Shown: positions 1-7,170 of the stretch, in pieces
Layout of the letters: every line of letters begins with the position of its first letter
Position numbering within the stretch: position 1 is the first letter of the stretch
Origin: Lachnospiraceae bacterium UBA7110
Lineage (GTDB): Bacteria > Bacillota > Clostridia > Lachnospirales > Lachnospiraceae
Direction: 5' to 3'
Assembly: GCA_002492295.1 (NCBI GenBank)
Contig: DKYC01000156.1
Coordinates: 14,349 to 30,090 of the forward strand
DNA length: 15,742 nucleotides
Notes under the pieces: generated by a model
What the model was told of the DNA's origin: nothing
Seen by the model: the letters and a program-made list of their open reading frames with translations, nothing else
Database searches by the model: none
Translations under genes and position numbers: made by a program

Positions 1-21
1 GTTCGATTCCCATCACCTGCT
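1..21 (+). tRNA. 3' end of a tRNA, probably tRNA-Gly (partial)
   Basis: Only the end of the T arm, the 3' acceptor strand and the discriminator base are inside the window. The first base acts as G53, followed by the T-loop TTCGATT, the 3' T-stem CCCAT, the acceptor strand CACCTGC and discriminator T. The missing 5' acceptor strand should therefore read GCAGGTG. The anticodon is outside the window. U73 is typical of Gly and Cys tRNAs in Firmicutes, the two next tRNAs also carry it and are Gly, and the acceptor and T-arm resemble clostridial tRNA-Gly(UCC). The Gly identity is therefore an inference. CCA is not encoded. Confidence 0.75.
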
Positions 22-28
22 TTTTGGT

Positions 29-53
29 ATGAATGAGAGGATACTCTGTTCAT
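29..53 (+). other. Intergenic hairpin between two tRNAs
   Basis: ATGAA (29-33) pairs with TTCAT (49-53), and inside it GAG (35-37) pairs with CTC (44-46), with a small internal loop on each side. No T-run follows, so this is not an intrinsic terminator. It could separate or guide processing of the two tRNAs in one precursor. The structure is short and could be chance. Confidence 0.25.
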
Positions 54-57
54 CCAT

Positions 58-128
58 GCAGGATTAGTACATCGGTAGTATGTTAGCTTCCCAAGCTGAA
101 GAGGCGGGTTCGACTCCCGTATCCTGCT
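58..128 (+). tRNA. tRNA-Gly (anticodon CCC)
   Basis: This is a complete cloverleaf. Acceptor GCAGGAT (58-64) pairs with ATCCTGC (121-127), with discriminator T at 128. The anticodon stem TTAGC/GCTGA (83-87 and 95-99, one G-T wobble) carries the loop TTCCCAA, with anticodon CCC at 90-92. The T arm GCGGG-TTCGACT-CCCGT is perfect. It reads GGG codons. CCA is not encoded and must be added by tRNA nucleotidyltransferase. A T-rich stretch follows directly at 128-140. Confidence 0.96.
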
Positions 129-145
129 TTTATATTTTTTACGGT

Positions 146-162
146 TGTTTTTTCGAAAAACA
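146..162 (+). other. AT-rich hairpin upstream of the tRNA promoter
   Basis: TGTTTTT (146-152) pairs with AAAAACA (156-162) around a 3-base loop. It ends two bases before the -35 box of the next tRNA. It could mark the 3' end of the preceding tRNA transcript, which is also followed by T-runs at 128-140, or be simple AT-rich sequence. It lacks a GC-rich stem, so a terminator role is uncertain. Confidence 0.3.
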
Positions 163-163
163 G

Positions 164-195
164 TTGACAAAAATTAATAAGTCGTGTAATATAAT
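164..195 (+). promoter_or_regulatory. Sigma-A-type promoter for tRNA-Gly(GCC)
   Basis: A perfect -35 TTGACA lies at 164-169. A perfect TATAAT lies at 190-195 but with a 20-base spacer. An overlapping TAATAT at 187-192 gives the ideal 17-base spacer, so either hexamer may be the -10. The tRNA begins 24-27 bases downstream, consistent with a short 5' leader removed by RNase P. Confidence 0.8.
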
Positions 196-219
196 AAAAG
201 TCTGATACAGATAATAAAT

Positions 220-292
220 GCGATAGTGGCGTAGTTGGTAACGCGCGACCTTGCCAAGGTCGAGACCGCGGGTTCGAGCCCCGTCTATCGCT
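220..292 (+). tRNA. tRNA-Gly (anticodon GCC)
   Basis: This is a complete cloverleaf. Acceptor GCGATAG (220-226) pairs with CTATCGC (285-291), with discriminator T at 292. The anticodon stem CGACC/GGTCG (246-250 and 258-262) has loop TTGCCAA and anticodon GCC at 253-255. The T-loop is TTCGAGC. It reads GGC and GGU codons, the main glycine isoacceptor. CCA is not encoded. Unlike its neighbour it has its own promoter and a terminator just downstream, so it appears to be transcribed alone. Confidence 0.96.
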
Positions 293-296
293 CTTG

Positions 297-346
297 AAAA
301 AAGTCTGAACTTCCGGAAAATTTTGGAATTTTAGGCTTTTTCTTTT
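297..346 (+). terminator. Intrinsic terminator after tRNA-Gly(GCC)
   Basis: An outer stem pairs AAAAAGTCT (298-306) with AGGCTTTTT (333-341), with one G-T wobble. An inner TTCC/GGAA pairing lies within it. The 3' side runs into a T-rich tail (337-346). It starts five bases after the tRNA. The stem is AT-rich and its loop long, but position and T-tract fit a terminator, separating the tRNA from murI. Confidence 0.6.
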
Positions 347-386
347 GTATACCATTCTGCCTGCAATTTGATTTGGGAGGAAATCA

Positions 387-415
387 TTGAACGGGTAAAT
401 AATACTTTGTATACA
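387..415 (+). promoter_or_regulatory. Candidate promoter of murI
   Basis: TTGAAC (387-392) and TATACA (410-415) are separated by exactly 17 bases. Each matches the sigma-A consensus at four of six positions. Transcription would start near 422, only about 15 bases before the murI ATG. No better -35/-10 pair was seen in 347-436. Confidence 0.5.
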
Positions 416-418
416 AAG
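405..418. promoter_or_regulatory. Perfect 14-bp palindrome, candidate operator
   Basis: CTTTGTATACAAAG is fully self-complementary and covers the candidate -10 of murI, a classic place for a repressor. The same core TTTGTATAC occurs once more at 344-352, with the two GTATAC centres 62 bases apart, about six helical turns. GTATAC-centred sites are typical of some GntR/FadR-type regulators. No regulator gene is in the window, so the binding protein is unknown. Confidence 0.45.
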
Positions 419-436
419 GAATGAAGGGATAGAAGG

Positions 437-1237
437 ATGAACATAGGAATATTTGATTCCGGAATAGGAGGGATGACACTGCTCCACCAGGCGCTTGTGA
501 TGCTTCCGGATGAAAGCTACATATTTTATGCGGATACGGACAATGCTCCCTATGGTACCAAATCGAGGGAACAGGTTATAGCGCTTGTGGATGATGTCAT
601 GCGTTTTATGACAATGCATGACTGCAAAGCGGTGGTAATTGCCTGCAATACGGCGACGGCAGCAGCGGCGGAGATTATGCGTCAGAAATATCCGGTGCCG
701 ATTATCGGAATAGAACCTGCAGTGAAGCCTGCGATTAAGGAGAGCCATGGAAAGCGTGTGATTGTGGCGGCAACGCCTTTAACTGTCAGGGAGGAAAAAC
801 TCCAAAATCTGGTAAGGCGTGTTGATGATACGCATTTGGTTGATTTGCTGGCACTTCCAAGACTTGTGGAATTTGCGGAGCGCGGTGAGTTTGTTTCGGA
901 TGGGGTGGAGCAGTACCTGAGAAATGCATTTTCCCCTTACAGGCTGGAAGATTACGCGGAGCTGGTTCTTGGCTGTACGCATTTTAATTATTTTAAGGAT
1001 ACGTTTCGGAAAATCCTGCCGGTAAATGTCCATATGATAGACGGCAGTGAAGGCACGATAAGGCAGCTTGTCCACGTGTTGGAGCATAAGAAACAACTGG
1101 AAAGGAATGGGGGAAATAATCGGGAATTTGACGCAAGAGTGAAATATTTTTCGTCCGGGCGCGAACTTAAGGGAGAACAGGAGCTTGCCTATATCAGGAA
1201 GCTGCACGAGCGGCTGGAGAAAATGCGGGAGTTGTAA
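437..1237 (+). CDS. murI: Glutamate racemase MurI
   Basis: This 266-residue cytoplasmic enzyme interconverts L- and D-glutamate without a cofactor, supplying D-Glu for MurD in peptidoglycan synthesis. Length is typical of the family. The Asp/Glu racemase signatures are clear: FDSGIGG near residues 6-12, which holds the catalytic-site Asp7 and Ser8, then PYG near 38-40, ACNTATAA with the first catalytic Cys70, and LGCTHF with the second catalytic Cys180 followed by His182. The ATG is preceded by AAGGG at 424-428 with 8-base spacing, so the start is well supported. It seems to be a single-gene unit: a terminator lies upstream, and hairpins plus a new candidate promoter lie downstream. Nothing in the sequence looks damaged. 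Confidence 0.97.
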   Translation: MNIGIFDSGIGGMTLLHQALVMLPDESYIFYADTDNAPYGTKSREQVIALVDDVMRFMTMHDCKAVVIACNTATAAAAEIMRQKYPVPIIGIEPAVKPAIKESHGKRVIVAATPLTVREEKLQNLVRRVDDTHLVDLLALPRLVEFAERGEFVSDGVEQYLRNAFSPYRLEDYAELVLGCTHFNYFKDTFRKILPVNVHMIDGSEGTIRQLVHVLEHKKQLERNGGNNREFDARVKYFSSGRELKGEQELAYIRKLHERLEKMREL

Positions 1238-1239
1238 CA

Positions 1240-1255
1240 GGGAAATGCGTTTCCC
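1240..1255 (+). other. Hairpin just after murI
   Basis: GGGAAA (1240-1245) pairs with TTTCCC (1250-1255) around a TGCG loop, starting three bases after the murI stop. There is no T-tract after it (CAAAATAG follows), so it is not a standard intrinsic terminator. It may protect the murI mRNA 3' end. Confidence 0.4.
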
Positions 1256-1258
1256 CAA

Positions 1259-1278
1259 AATAGTACGAAAGTACTATT
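1259..1278. promoter_or_regulatory. Perfect inverted repeat upstream of the surface-protein gene
   Basis: AATAGTAC (1259-1266) and GTACTATT (1271-1278) are perfect 8-base complements separated by GAAA. As RNA this is a very stable GAAA-tetraloop hairpin after murI. As DNA it is an operator-like dyad whose right end overlaps the first two bases of the candidate -35 at 1277. Lacking a U-tract, it may be an mRNA 3'-end hairpin or a repressor site. Confidence 0.45.
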
Positions 1279-1305
1279 GCAAATTGGATAAAATTCCGTT
1301 ATGTT
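1277..1305 (+). promoter_or_regulatory. Candidate promoter of the large surface-protein gene
   Basis: TTGCAA (1277-1282) and TATGTT (1300-1305) are 17 bases apart, each with four of six consensus matches. Transcription would start near 1312, giving a leader of about 47 bases with a small CTGT-CGAA-ACAG hairpin (1315-1326) and the ribosome site AGAGG (1344-1348). Confidence 0.4.
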
Positions 1306-1358
1306 AATTAGCGGCTGTCGAAACAGACGGCGAAATAAATAAAAGAGGTACAAATGCA

Positions 1359-4300
1359 ATGAAAAAACGGAATGTCATTTTTGCAATGGTGCTTGCAGTG
1401 CTTGGAATAGTGGTCTTATTTCCGGTGAAGAGTGTGCAGGCGGGACGAAGGACGGCTTTTTTGGAAATGGAAGCCGGATCTGAAATGGAAGCCGGATCTG
1501 AAATGGAAGCCGGATCTGAAATGGAAACGCAGGAAATGGAAACAGATACGCAGGAGCCACCGACGGAAGCAGATACAGATAGCGGCGTTGGAGAAGAAAA
1601 TACAAACCTTTATGAGGAAAACGGACGCAAAGAAGAGATAGATCCGCCAATAAGCGAGGAATTGTTCATTGAAATAAAGGATAATATCCAAAATGGGTTT
1701 GATTATCAGAATGGTGTGTACAGTAAGAGGGCGGCGCATACAATTTTGGTTACGCGCAGTGAAACCGTTTTTTCAAATTTGGGAAAACCCCATATCAATC
1801 CGAATGCCTATGAAAGCATTTCTTATATCATCTATGAGCAAACAGACACTGGAAAAACCAGTCTAAAAGAAGGTTCCCTTGAAATTCCCCAAAATAAGGA
1901 AAACACGTTAGCAAGTAATATTGAAACGGATTATAGCCATTGTGGAAATTATGGTATTAAAATTATGGGAAAATTAAAAGACGGGAGGATGGAGGAGTTA
2001 TTCTGCCATAGTTTTTCCATTAAAAAAGATACGCAGGAATTGATACTCAAAGAGGATGCAATTACGGTTTGCTATGACGAACTTTTTTGTATGGATGATT
2101 ATATGGAGATTGTTAAGGAGTATGGATATCGGGCAGATTGTGAGATATGGGAGGAAAGCGGTGAAAAGAACAAAATACTTGAAATAGAAAAGCAGGACGG
2201 AAAGAACCTTGTAAAAGCAGTTGGATTAAATGATATTGGATTGGGAACGACAACTGTGGGGGTCAGGCTGAAGGAAAATCCGTTTATGGACGCATCTGAC
2301 GAAAAGACGCTGAAAGTAAACGTAAATCCACTGGAGCTTGATTTGGAAATACAGACAGACTTATCGGCAATATACATGTATGATACACTTGCGGTAAAGG
2401 CAGTCATACAAAAGCAGGGCAGAAACATTACGCAGGAACTATTGGAGAAGGACTGCGATTTAGGACTCTGTTTTAAAATTACATCAGGCGAACAGTCATG
2501 TGAACTCCATTCTAAAAATCTGAAATATGAGAAAGGTGATTCCTATACCTTTTATATTCCCGTAAACAGGGAAGTATTCAAAAAATTTTCCAAAGGAACA
2601 AAGTATGAAATAACGGCAGAACTAATCTATACGGACAGCGGAAAGGCGTATTTTCCCTATCAGGTCCAGGCGGCAGTAAAACAGATTGAACTGCTTGGGA
2701 GAAAGGCGGTCCTGCACCTGTCAGCAGATAACAACGGCATTTATGAGTACCGCGTTTATTATAAGGGAATCAATCAGGAAATGACCGCGGGCCTTAATAT
2801 AGAAATAGAGGATGCGACTGCTGTTTTGGACGGGGAAGACCCTTTGGGAACGGGAAGAGAAGCGTTGTCCACAGAGGCGCAGGATATCGGGTATCGCGTC
2901 AGCTCTGAAAAGGAAAGTGTTGTCTCGGTGGACAATACACAAATTTATACCGCAAAAGATGGGAGAGTACCCTTACAGATAAACGGGGTGGGTACAACAA
3001 CCCTTACAGTGGTATCCGAGGGAAACAGTGTATATTCGGTAGAAAGCCAGACGATACATCTTACAGTCGAAAACAGCCCGTTGTATGATGAGGATTTTGC
3101 AATCCGCATAGAAAACACTGATAAGACAGAGGAGCGCCGTTTTTGCAGTAATGTCCAAAAATCCGGATATTTGGAATGGCAGGAGTATCTTGCCGCACAT
3201 GGAGGCTGGATTAGGGGATGCGTGTACATTGATTTTACCGAAGCGGGGTTGAAATATTATGAACAATTCGGCATGACGGTATCAGATGCTGCACAGGACG
3301 CAGAAAGCGTCAGGAAATCAAAACAGATAAAAATTGACGGCGATAAAGCAAAAACGGAATATGTATTTTGGGCGGAGAACAGCAGTACAAACGCGGATAC
3401 AAGAAACGCAAAAACGGAAGAAAACAGGGTAAGAAGTTTTCAAATGGGAATTGACATAACGGCTCCCGAAGTGGAATGGCTTATACCTTCCACTGATTAC
3501 TATGCGGAAACAAGCACCGGGAACGAACAGTATTTTCCCGGACGTTTTGTGCTGACAGGGGCATTTGAGGATGCGACAAGCGGCGTGGAATCCATTGAGT
3601 ATACTACGGATATCAATGCGAAAAACGGTGCAAAATGGATGCTGCTCCAAAAAGACCCTGAGGCAAAAAAGCACACAAAGTTTGAGCTGGAGTTAAAAAA
3701 CGGCAGTTATCAGGCAATTGCGGTGCGTGCTGTCGATGCGGCGGGGAATGTAAGTGAACCAGTCTGCCTGAAAAATGATAACGGTGCGTTTATTAAAATT
3801 GTTGTGGATGATACGCCGCCCACTGTTGACGCCTCGGTTATGGCGGGCGCGGAGGATGGCACATGGCTTGCATACCGTGCGGAAGGGGACAACTGGACAA
3901 ACAGGAAACTAAAATATTGTGTTTCGGAAAAGACGGCAGGAGCATATGCGGGTCTTTACAAAGTGCAGTATGCATATCAAAGCATTGCGGCGGCGCTTCG
4001 CGGGGAGGCGATAAAGGAAGAGGACTGGCAGGAGCTTATGTTGGATGAGGGCAAATCCGTGTCATTTTTTGTAGGAGACAACCGTGACGAACCGGTGAAC
4101 AAAAACGGATATTATCATTTCAGGGGTGTTTCAATGTCAGGCGTGACAAGCGATGAAGATGTACGGAAACGTATTCTTTTGTGGCAGGAAATGGAGGATA
4201 AAAAACCGGTTGTGGAATGCGGAGCGGATTTGGAAAAGCGCTGCAATGATTGGTATAACATAGCTTCGGGAGCACCGGTTATTAGTTTTGAATACCCAGA

Positions 4301-7082
4301 ATATGACACAGGCGTCATTTCCGGAGAGTATGCGGCGCCCATTACGGTGCATTATAATCTGCGTATCAGGGATGAAAGGGACAATGAAATTTTGCCTGCC
4401 GAGGGCAAAGCCGCAACGATTCGGGCAGAAATATTAAAAACAAACGAGGAATTTAACGGTTTTGTACCGGTTTGTGATGACATTTCCAAGCTGGAGGCTG
4501 TTTTGTCCGAGGATGGAATATATACACTCGAATATTGGATAACGGATGCGGCAGGGAATGAGAGTGAGGTGGAACGGCATATATACAAGATAGACCGTCA
4601 TGCACCGGATACGTTAAAAATTGTCCTAAACGGCGAGGAGTTTGCTATAGGAAATGAGAACACGGTTACCTATGAGCGCTTTTACCAAAGCACGGTATCC
4701 GGTGAAGCGTCGGCGCAATACGGTATCAGCGGAATGGGAAGTATAAGGCTCTTAAAGGCAAAAAAGACAGGGGAATGGAATACTGCAGAGCCCAAAGAAG
4801 AAGCCGGACAGTTTCAGATAGAGCCGGGTATCAGATGCCTGCTGTACCTTAGGGCAGAGGATGGTGCAGGGAATATGGCAGAGGGCTGGACAGGCGGAAT
4901 TGCGGTTGACAGTGAGGCGCCGGCAGGAGACAGGACGTCGCAGCTTACTGTCCAGCCCCAGGGGGCAAACAGACACGGGTTTTTTAATAAAGACGTAAAG
5001 GTAGACATCCGCATTAAGGACGCGCCGGAAAACGGAAACTGTGCGGGATTAAAGCTTGTGACAGGCTCCATCGGTACGGACGACGGTAATGCAGCCACTG
5101 ACAGGGAACTGTTCTCCTGTATGGAGGAGCATGTTTCTGAAAAACGGATGCATGAGACGGAACGGTTTCATACGACAGAAACAATTGACGCAGAGATGCA
5201 TGAAGGAAACCACGCATATATCACTGTCACCGCAACGGATCGATCTGGAAATATGAGTACCGATACGCAAGAGCTTAAAATCGACGTGACAAGACCCGAA
5301 ATAGAGATAACCTTTGACAATGAAAACGCGGTAAACGGCAGATATTACAATGCAGGCAGAAGGGCAAAAATAAACATTCGGGAACTTAATTTTGACGCCT
5401 CTGGCGTAAAAATCAAAGTGACAAGAAACGGAACCGGCTTTACACCTTCCATATCGGACTGGGAGAGTGATAAAGACAATCATTACGCGTATGTCGATTT
5501 TTTGCAGGACGGGGATTATACACTCACTGTCGAATGCACGGACTTGGCGGATAATGAGGCTGATAAAAAAAGCGCCACGCCGTTCACCATTGACAGGACA
5601 ATGCCAAGGGTCAGCACCTCGGTTGGGGACGGCGGTGCGCAAAACGGCTATTTTAATAAGGCACAGACAGTTGTTATCACAGTGACGGAACATAATTTTA
5701 ACGCGGACGATTTCCATATAAAAATACAGCCTGCAGGAACAATCGGTTCGTGGGAGCATAAAAATGACACACATGTCATAAAACTGGAGCTTCTGTCAGA
5801 GGGACAATATGCCATTTCTTGTGATTACAAGGATTTGGCGGGAAATGGGTTGTCTGATGAGGATAAAAATAAAATGCCGCTGGAGTTTGTGATAGATATG
5901 ACAAAACCTATGATTGAAATTTCAGGTGTGGCGGACAATTCCGCCAATGCGGGCGAGGTTATTCCGGGCATAGCAGTATGCGATCCGAATATAGAGCCAG
6001 AAAGCATTACCGTTGCACTGACCACAGGAAGGGGCGCGGTAGTGGACATTGGTTCTGATATAACGGCATCACTTATGGAAGAAGGCTATTACTATACGCT
6101 GAACGGACTTGGGGAGAAACCGGATGATATATATTACCTTGCGGTAAATGCTGTTGACAAGGCAGGGAATGAGGCGGAACTGACGTACCGTTTTTCTCTC
6201 AACAGAAGGGGTTCCGCCTATAATCTTATCGACCTGGCAAAGCTTACAGAGCATTATTATAACAGTTACAGGAACCTTGAGGACATAAAAATAGTAGAAA
6301 TGAATGTGGATAAGGTGGAGGATTTCACGCTGTATCTGTCCCACAATGCGGAGCTTATTTATGGAAAAAGGGGCGGCAGACCCTCGGCTTTTGCGCCGGG
6401 GCACGCGCATGCCCCGGAGGCGGTACTGTATGATGTGGACGTTTCGGGAAATGAAGATACAGGTTATATCTACACTTATACGATTTACCGTGAGAATTTT
6501 GCGGCGGAAGGGACATACAGGTTAGGTGTTTACTCAAAGGACAGGGCAGGCAACGAGGTGAATAATCTGCTGGAAGAAAATGGGGAGGAGATGCGGTTTG
6601 TAGTTGACAATACACCGCCGCGTGTTGTGATTGACGGCGTGGAGAGTAATGAAATTTATGATGTGAAGGAACAGGAGGTGCGGATTGTTGCGGAGGATAA
6701 CTTTAAGCTCTCCGACGCAAAATTCATGCTTGCCAATAAAGACGGCGAGTTACTGGAACAGTGGAATTATTTTGATTTGGTTGAACAGGAGGGGGATACG
6801 GCTTGTGTCGCGATTGGGGAACACAATGAGGAGGTGTCGCTTTTCTATAAGGCTGTGGATGCGGCAGGAAATGAAGTGGAGATTTTGCAGGGGGAAAAAA
6901 CAGCGAAGGAAGATTTCCTTGTCACGACGGATAAATTTGTACAATTGGTAAATAAGCCTGCGCAGACGCAAATCGGGCGCATGCTGCTTGTTGCGCTTAT
7001 TGCCTTAGGAACATGTGTTCTGATATTTTTCCTGTTATTCAAACGCTTTGTAAAAAAGGGTTTTTTAAAAAAGAGAAAATAA
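1359..7082 (+). CDS. Giant exported multi-Ig-like surface protein, C-terminally membrane-anchored
   Basis: This 1907-residue protein was not recognised as a named gene. A Sec signal peptide is clear: MKKR, a hydrophobic core to about residue 21, and likely cleavage after VQA (residues 26-28). Residues about 36-70 are an acidic low-complexity linker that starts with tandem EMEAGS units. A Big_2-like segment (SSEKESVVSVD ... GVGTTTLTV) sits near residues 510-570. From about 690 on comes a chain of Ig-like modules, marked by repeated junctions such as DITAPEV, VDDTPPTV, IDRHAPD, DVTRPEI, IDRTMPRV, IDMTKPMI and VDNTPPRV (near 698, 815, 1078, 1309, 1411, 1512, 1748). These alternate with D-x-AGN loops (VDAAGN, TDAAGN, KDRAGN). 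A single membrane helix lies near 1874-1895 with a Lys/Arg-rich tail and no LPXTG motif, so it is probably held in the membrane with the modules outside. Adhesion or a wall-spanning scaffold role is only an inference. AGAGG at 1344-1348 supports the start; another ATG at 1354 is out of frame. Confidence 0.9.
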   Translation: MKKRNVIFAMVLAVLGIVVLFPVKSVQAGRRTAFLEMEAGSEMEAGSEMEAGSEMETQEMETDTQEPPTEADTDSGVGEENTNLYEENGRKEEIDPPISEELFIEIKDNIQNGFDYQNGVYSKRAAHTILVTRSETVFSNLGKPHINPNAYESISYIIYEQTDTGKTSLKEGSLEIPQNKENTLASNIETDYSHCGNYGIKIMGKLKDGRMEELFCHSFSIKKDTQELILKEDAITVCYDELFCMDDYMEIVKEYGYRADCEIWEESGEKNKILEIEKQDGKNLVKAVGLNDIGLGTTTVGVRLKENPFMDASDEKTLKVNVNPLELDLEIQTDLSAIYMYDTLAVKAVIQKQGRNITQELLEKDCDLGLCFKITSGEQSCELHSKNLKYEKGDSYTFYIPVNREVFKKFSKGTKYEITAELIYTDSGKAYFPYQVQAAVKQIELLGRKAVLHLSADNNGIYEYRVYYKGINQEMTAGLNIEIEDATAVLDGEDPLGTGREALSTEAQDIGYRVSSEKESVVSVDNTQIYTAKDGRVPLQINGVGTTTLTVVSEGNSVYSVESQTIHLTVENSPLYDEDFAIRIENTDKTEERRFCSNVQKSGYLEWQEYLAAHGGWIRGCVYIDFTEAGLKYYEQFGMTVSDAAQDAESVRKSKQIKIDGDKAKTEYVFWAENSSTNADTRNAKTEENRVRSFQMGIDITAPEVEWLIPSTDYYAETSTGNEQYFPGRFVLTGAFEDATSGVESIEYTTDINAKNGAKWMLLQKDPEAKKHTKFELELKNGSYQAIAVRAVDAAGNVSEPVCLKNDNGAFIKIVVDDTPPTVDASVMAGAEDGTWLAYRAEGDNWTNRKLKYCVSEKTAGAYAGLYKVQYAYQSIAAALRGEAIKEEDWQELMLDEGKSVSFFVGDNRDEPVNKNGYYHFRGVSMSGVTSDEDVRKRILLWQEMEDKKPVVECGADLEKRCNDWYNIASGAPVISFEYPEYDTGVISGEYAAPITVHYNLRIRDERDNEILPAEGKAATIRAEILKTNEEFNGFVPVCDDISKLEAVLSEDGIYTLEYWITDAAGNESEVERHIYKIDRHAPDTLKIVLNGEEFAIGNENTVTYERFYQSTVSGEASAQYGISGMGSIRLLKAKKTGEWNTAEPKEEAGQFQIEPGIRCLLYLRAEDGAGNMAEGWTGGIAVDSEAPAGDRTSQLTVQPQGANRHGFFNKDVKVDIRIKDAPENGNCAGLKLVTGSIGTDDGNAATDRELFSCMEEHVSEKRMHETERFHTTETIDAEMHEGNHAYITVTATDRSGNMSTDTQELKIDVTRPEIEITFDNENAVNGRYYNAGRRAKINIRELNFDASGVKIKVTRNGTGFTPSISDWESDKDNHYAYVDFLQDGDYTLTVECTDLADNEADKKSATPFTIDRTMPRVSTSVGDGGAQNGYFNKAQTVVITVTEHNFNADDFHIKIQPAGTIGSWEHKNDTHVIKLELLSEGQYAISCDYKDLAGNGLSDEDKNKMPLEFVIDMTKPMIEISGVADNSANAGEVIPGIAVCDPNIEPESITVALTTGRGAVVDIGSDITASLMEEGYYYTLNGLGEKPDDIYYLAVNAVDKAGNEAELTYRFSLNRRGSAYNLIDLAKLTEHYYNSYRNLEDIKIVEMNVDKVEDFTLYLSHNAELIYGKRGGRPSAFAPGHAHAPEAVLYDVDVSGNEDTGYIYTYTIYRENFAAEGTYRLGVYSKDRAGNEVNNLLEENGEEMRFVVDNTPPRVVIDGVESNEIYDVKEQEVRIVAEDNFKLSDAKFMLANKDGELLEQWNYFDLVEQEGDTACVAIGEHNEEVSLFYKAVDAAGNEVEILQGEKTAKEDFLVTTDKFVQLVNKPAQTQIGRMLLVALIALGTCVLIFFLLFKRFVKKGFLKKRK
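1464..1526 (+). repeat. In-frame 18-bp tandem repeat (three copies plus half)
   Basis: GAAATGGAAGCCGGATCT occurs three times without any mismatch (1464-1481, 1482-1499, 1500-1517), followed by a half copy GAAATGGAA (1518-1526). The same nine bases appear once more at 1533-1541. Each unit encodes EMEAGS. Being a multiple of three, copy-number change would alter linker length without breaking the frame. Confidence 0.95.
6382..6417 (+). other. GC-rich alternative hairpins inside the surface-protein gene
   Basis: CCGGGGCA (6396-6403) pairs perfectly with TGCCCCGG (6410-6417) around a CGCGCA loop. The same GCCGGGG (6395-6401) can instead pair with CCTCGGC (6382-6388) around TTTTGC, so the two folds exclude each other. 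The encoded stretch (GGRPSAFAPGHAHAPEA) is unlike the acidic, beta-rich sequence around it and looks like a small in-frame insertion in an Ig-like module. It might be a copy of a dispersed palindromic element; one window cannot show that. Confidence 0.5.
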
Positions 7083-7103
7083 GTTCCCCCGAGGGATAAT
7101 CTG

Positions 7104-7112
7104 TGTTATACT
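7104..7112 (+). promoter_or_regulatory. Candidate extended -10 promoter of the hydrolase operon
   Basis: TGTTATACT combines the extended TGn motif with TATACT (five of six consensus bases), 59-67 bases before the GTG start of the hydrolase. The -35 region (TTCCCC) is poor, as is tolerated for extended -10 promoters. A small TCCC/GGGA hairpin lies just upstream (7085-7096 region). No convincing terminator separates this from the preceding gene. Confidence 0.35.
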
Positions 7113-7170
7113 TATATACGTATTGTTGACGGAGACGATTTTACACTTACCAATACTAGGAGGTACGTCA

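Noticed and set aside
83..748. Long minus-strand open frame across the tRNAs and murI
   Set aside because: It runs antisense to two tRNAs and to the well-supported murI gene and has no recognisable domain.
5049..5774. 241-residue minus-strand open frame inside the surface-protein gene
   Set aside because: It is the reverse-strand shadow of the Ig-like coding sequence, Cys/Arg-rich, with no plausible motif.
7126..7157. TTGACG and AATACT as a second promoter for the hydrolase
   Set aside because: The spacer would be about 20 bases, and transcription would start at or inside the ribosome site.
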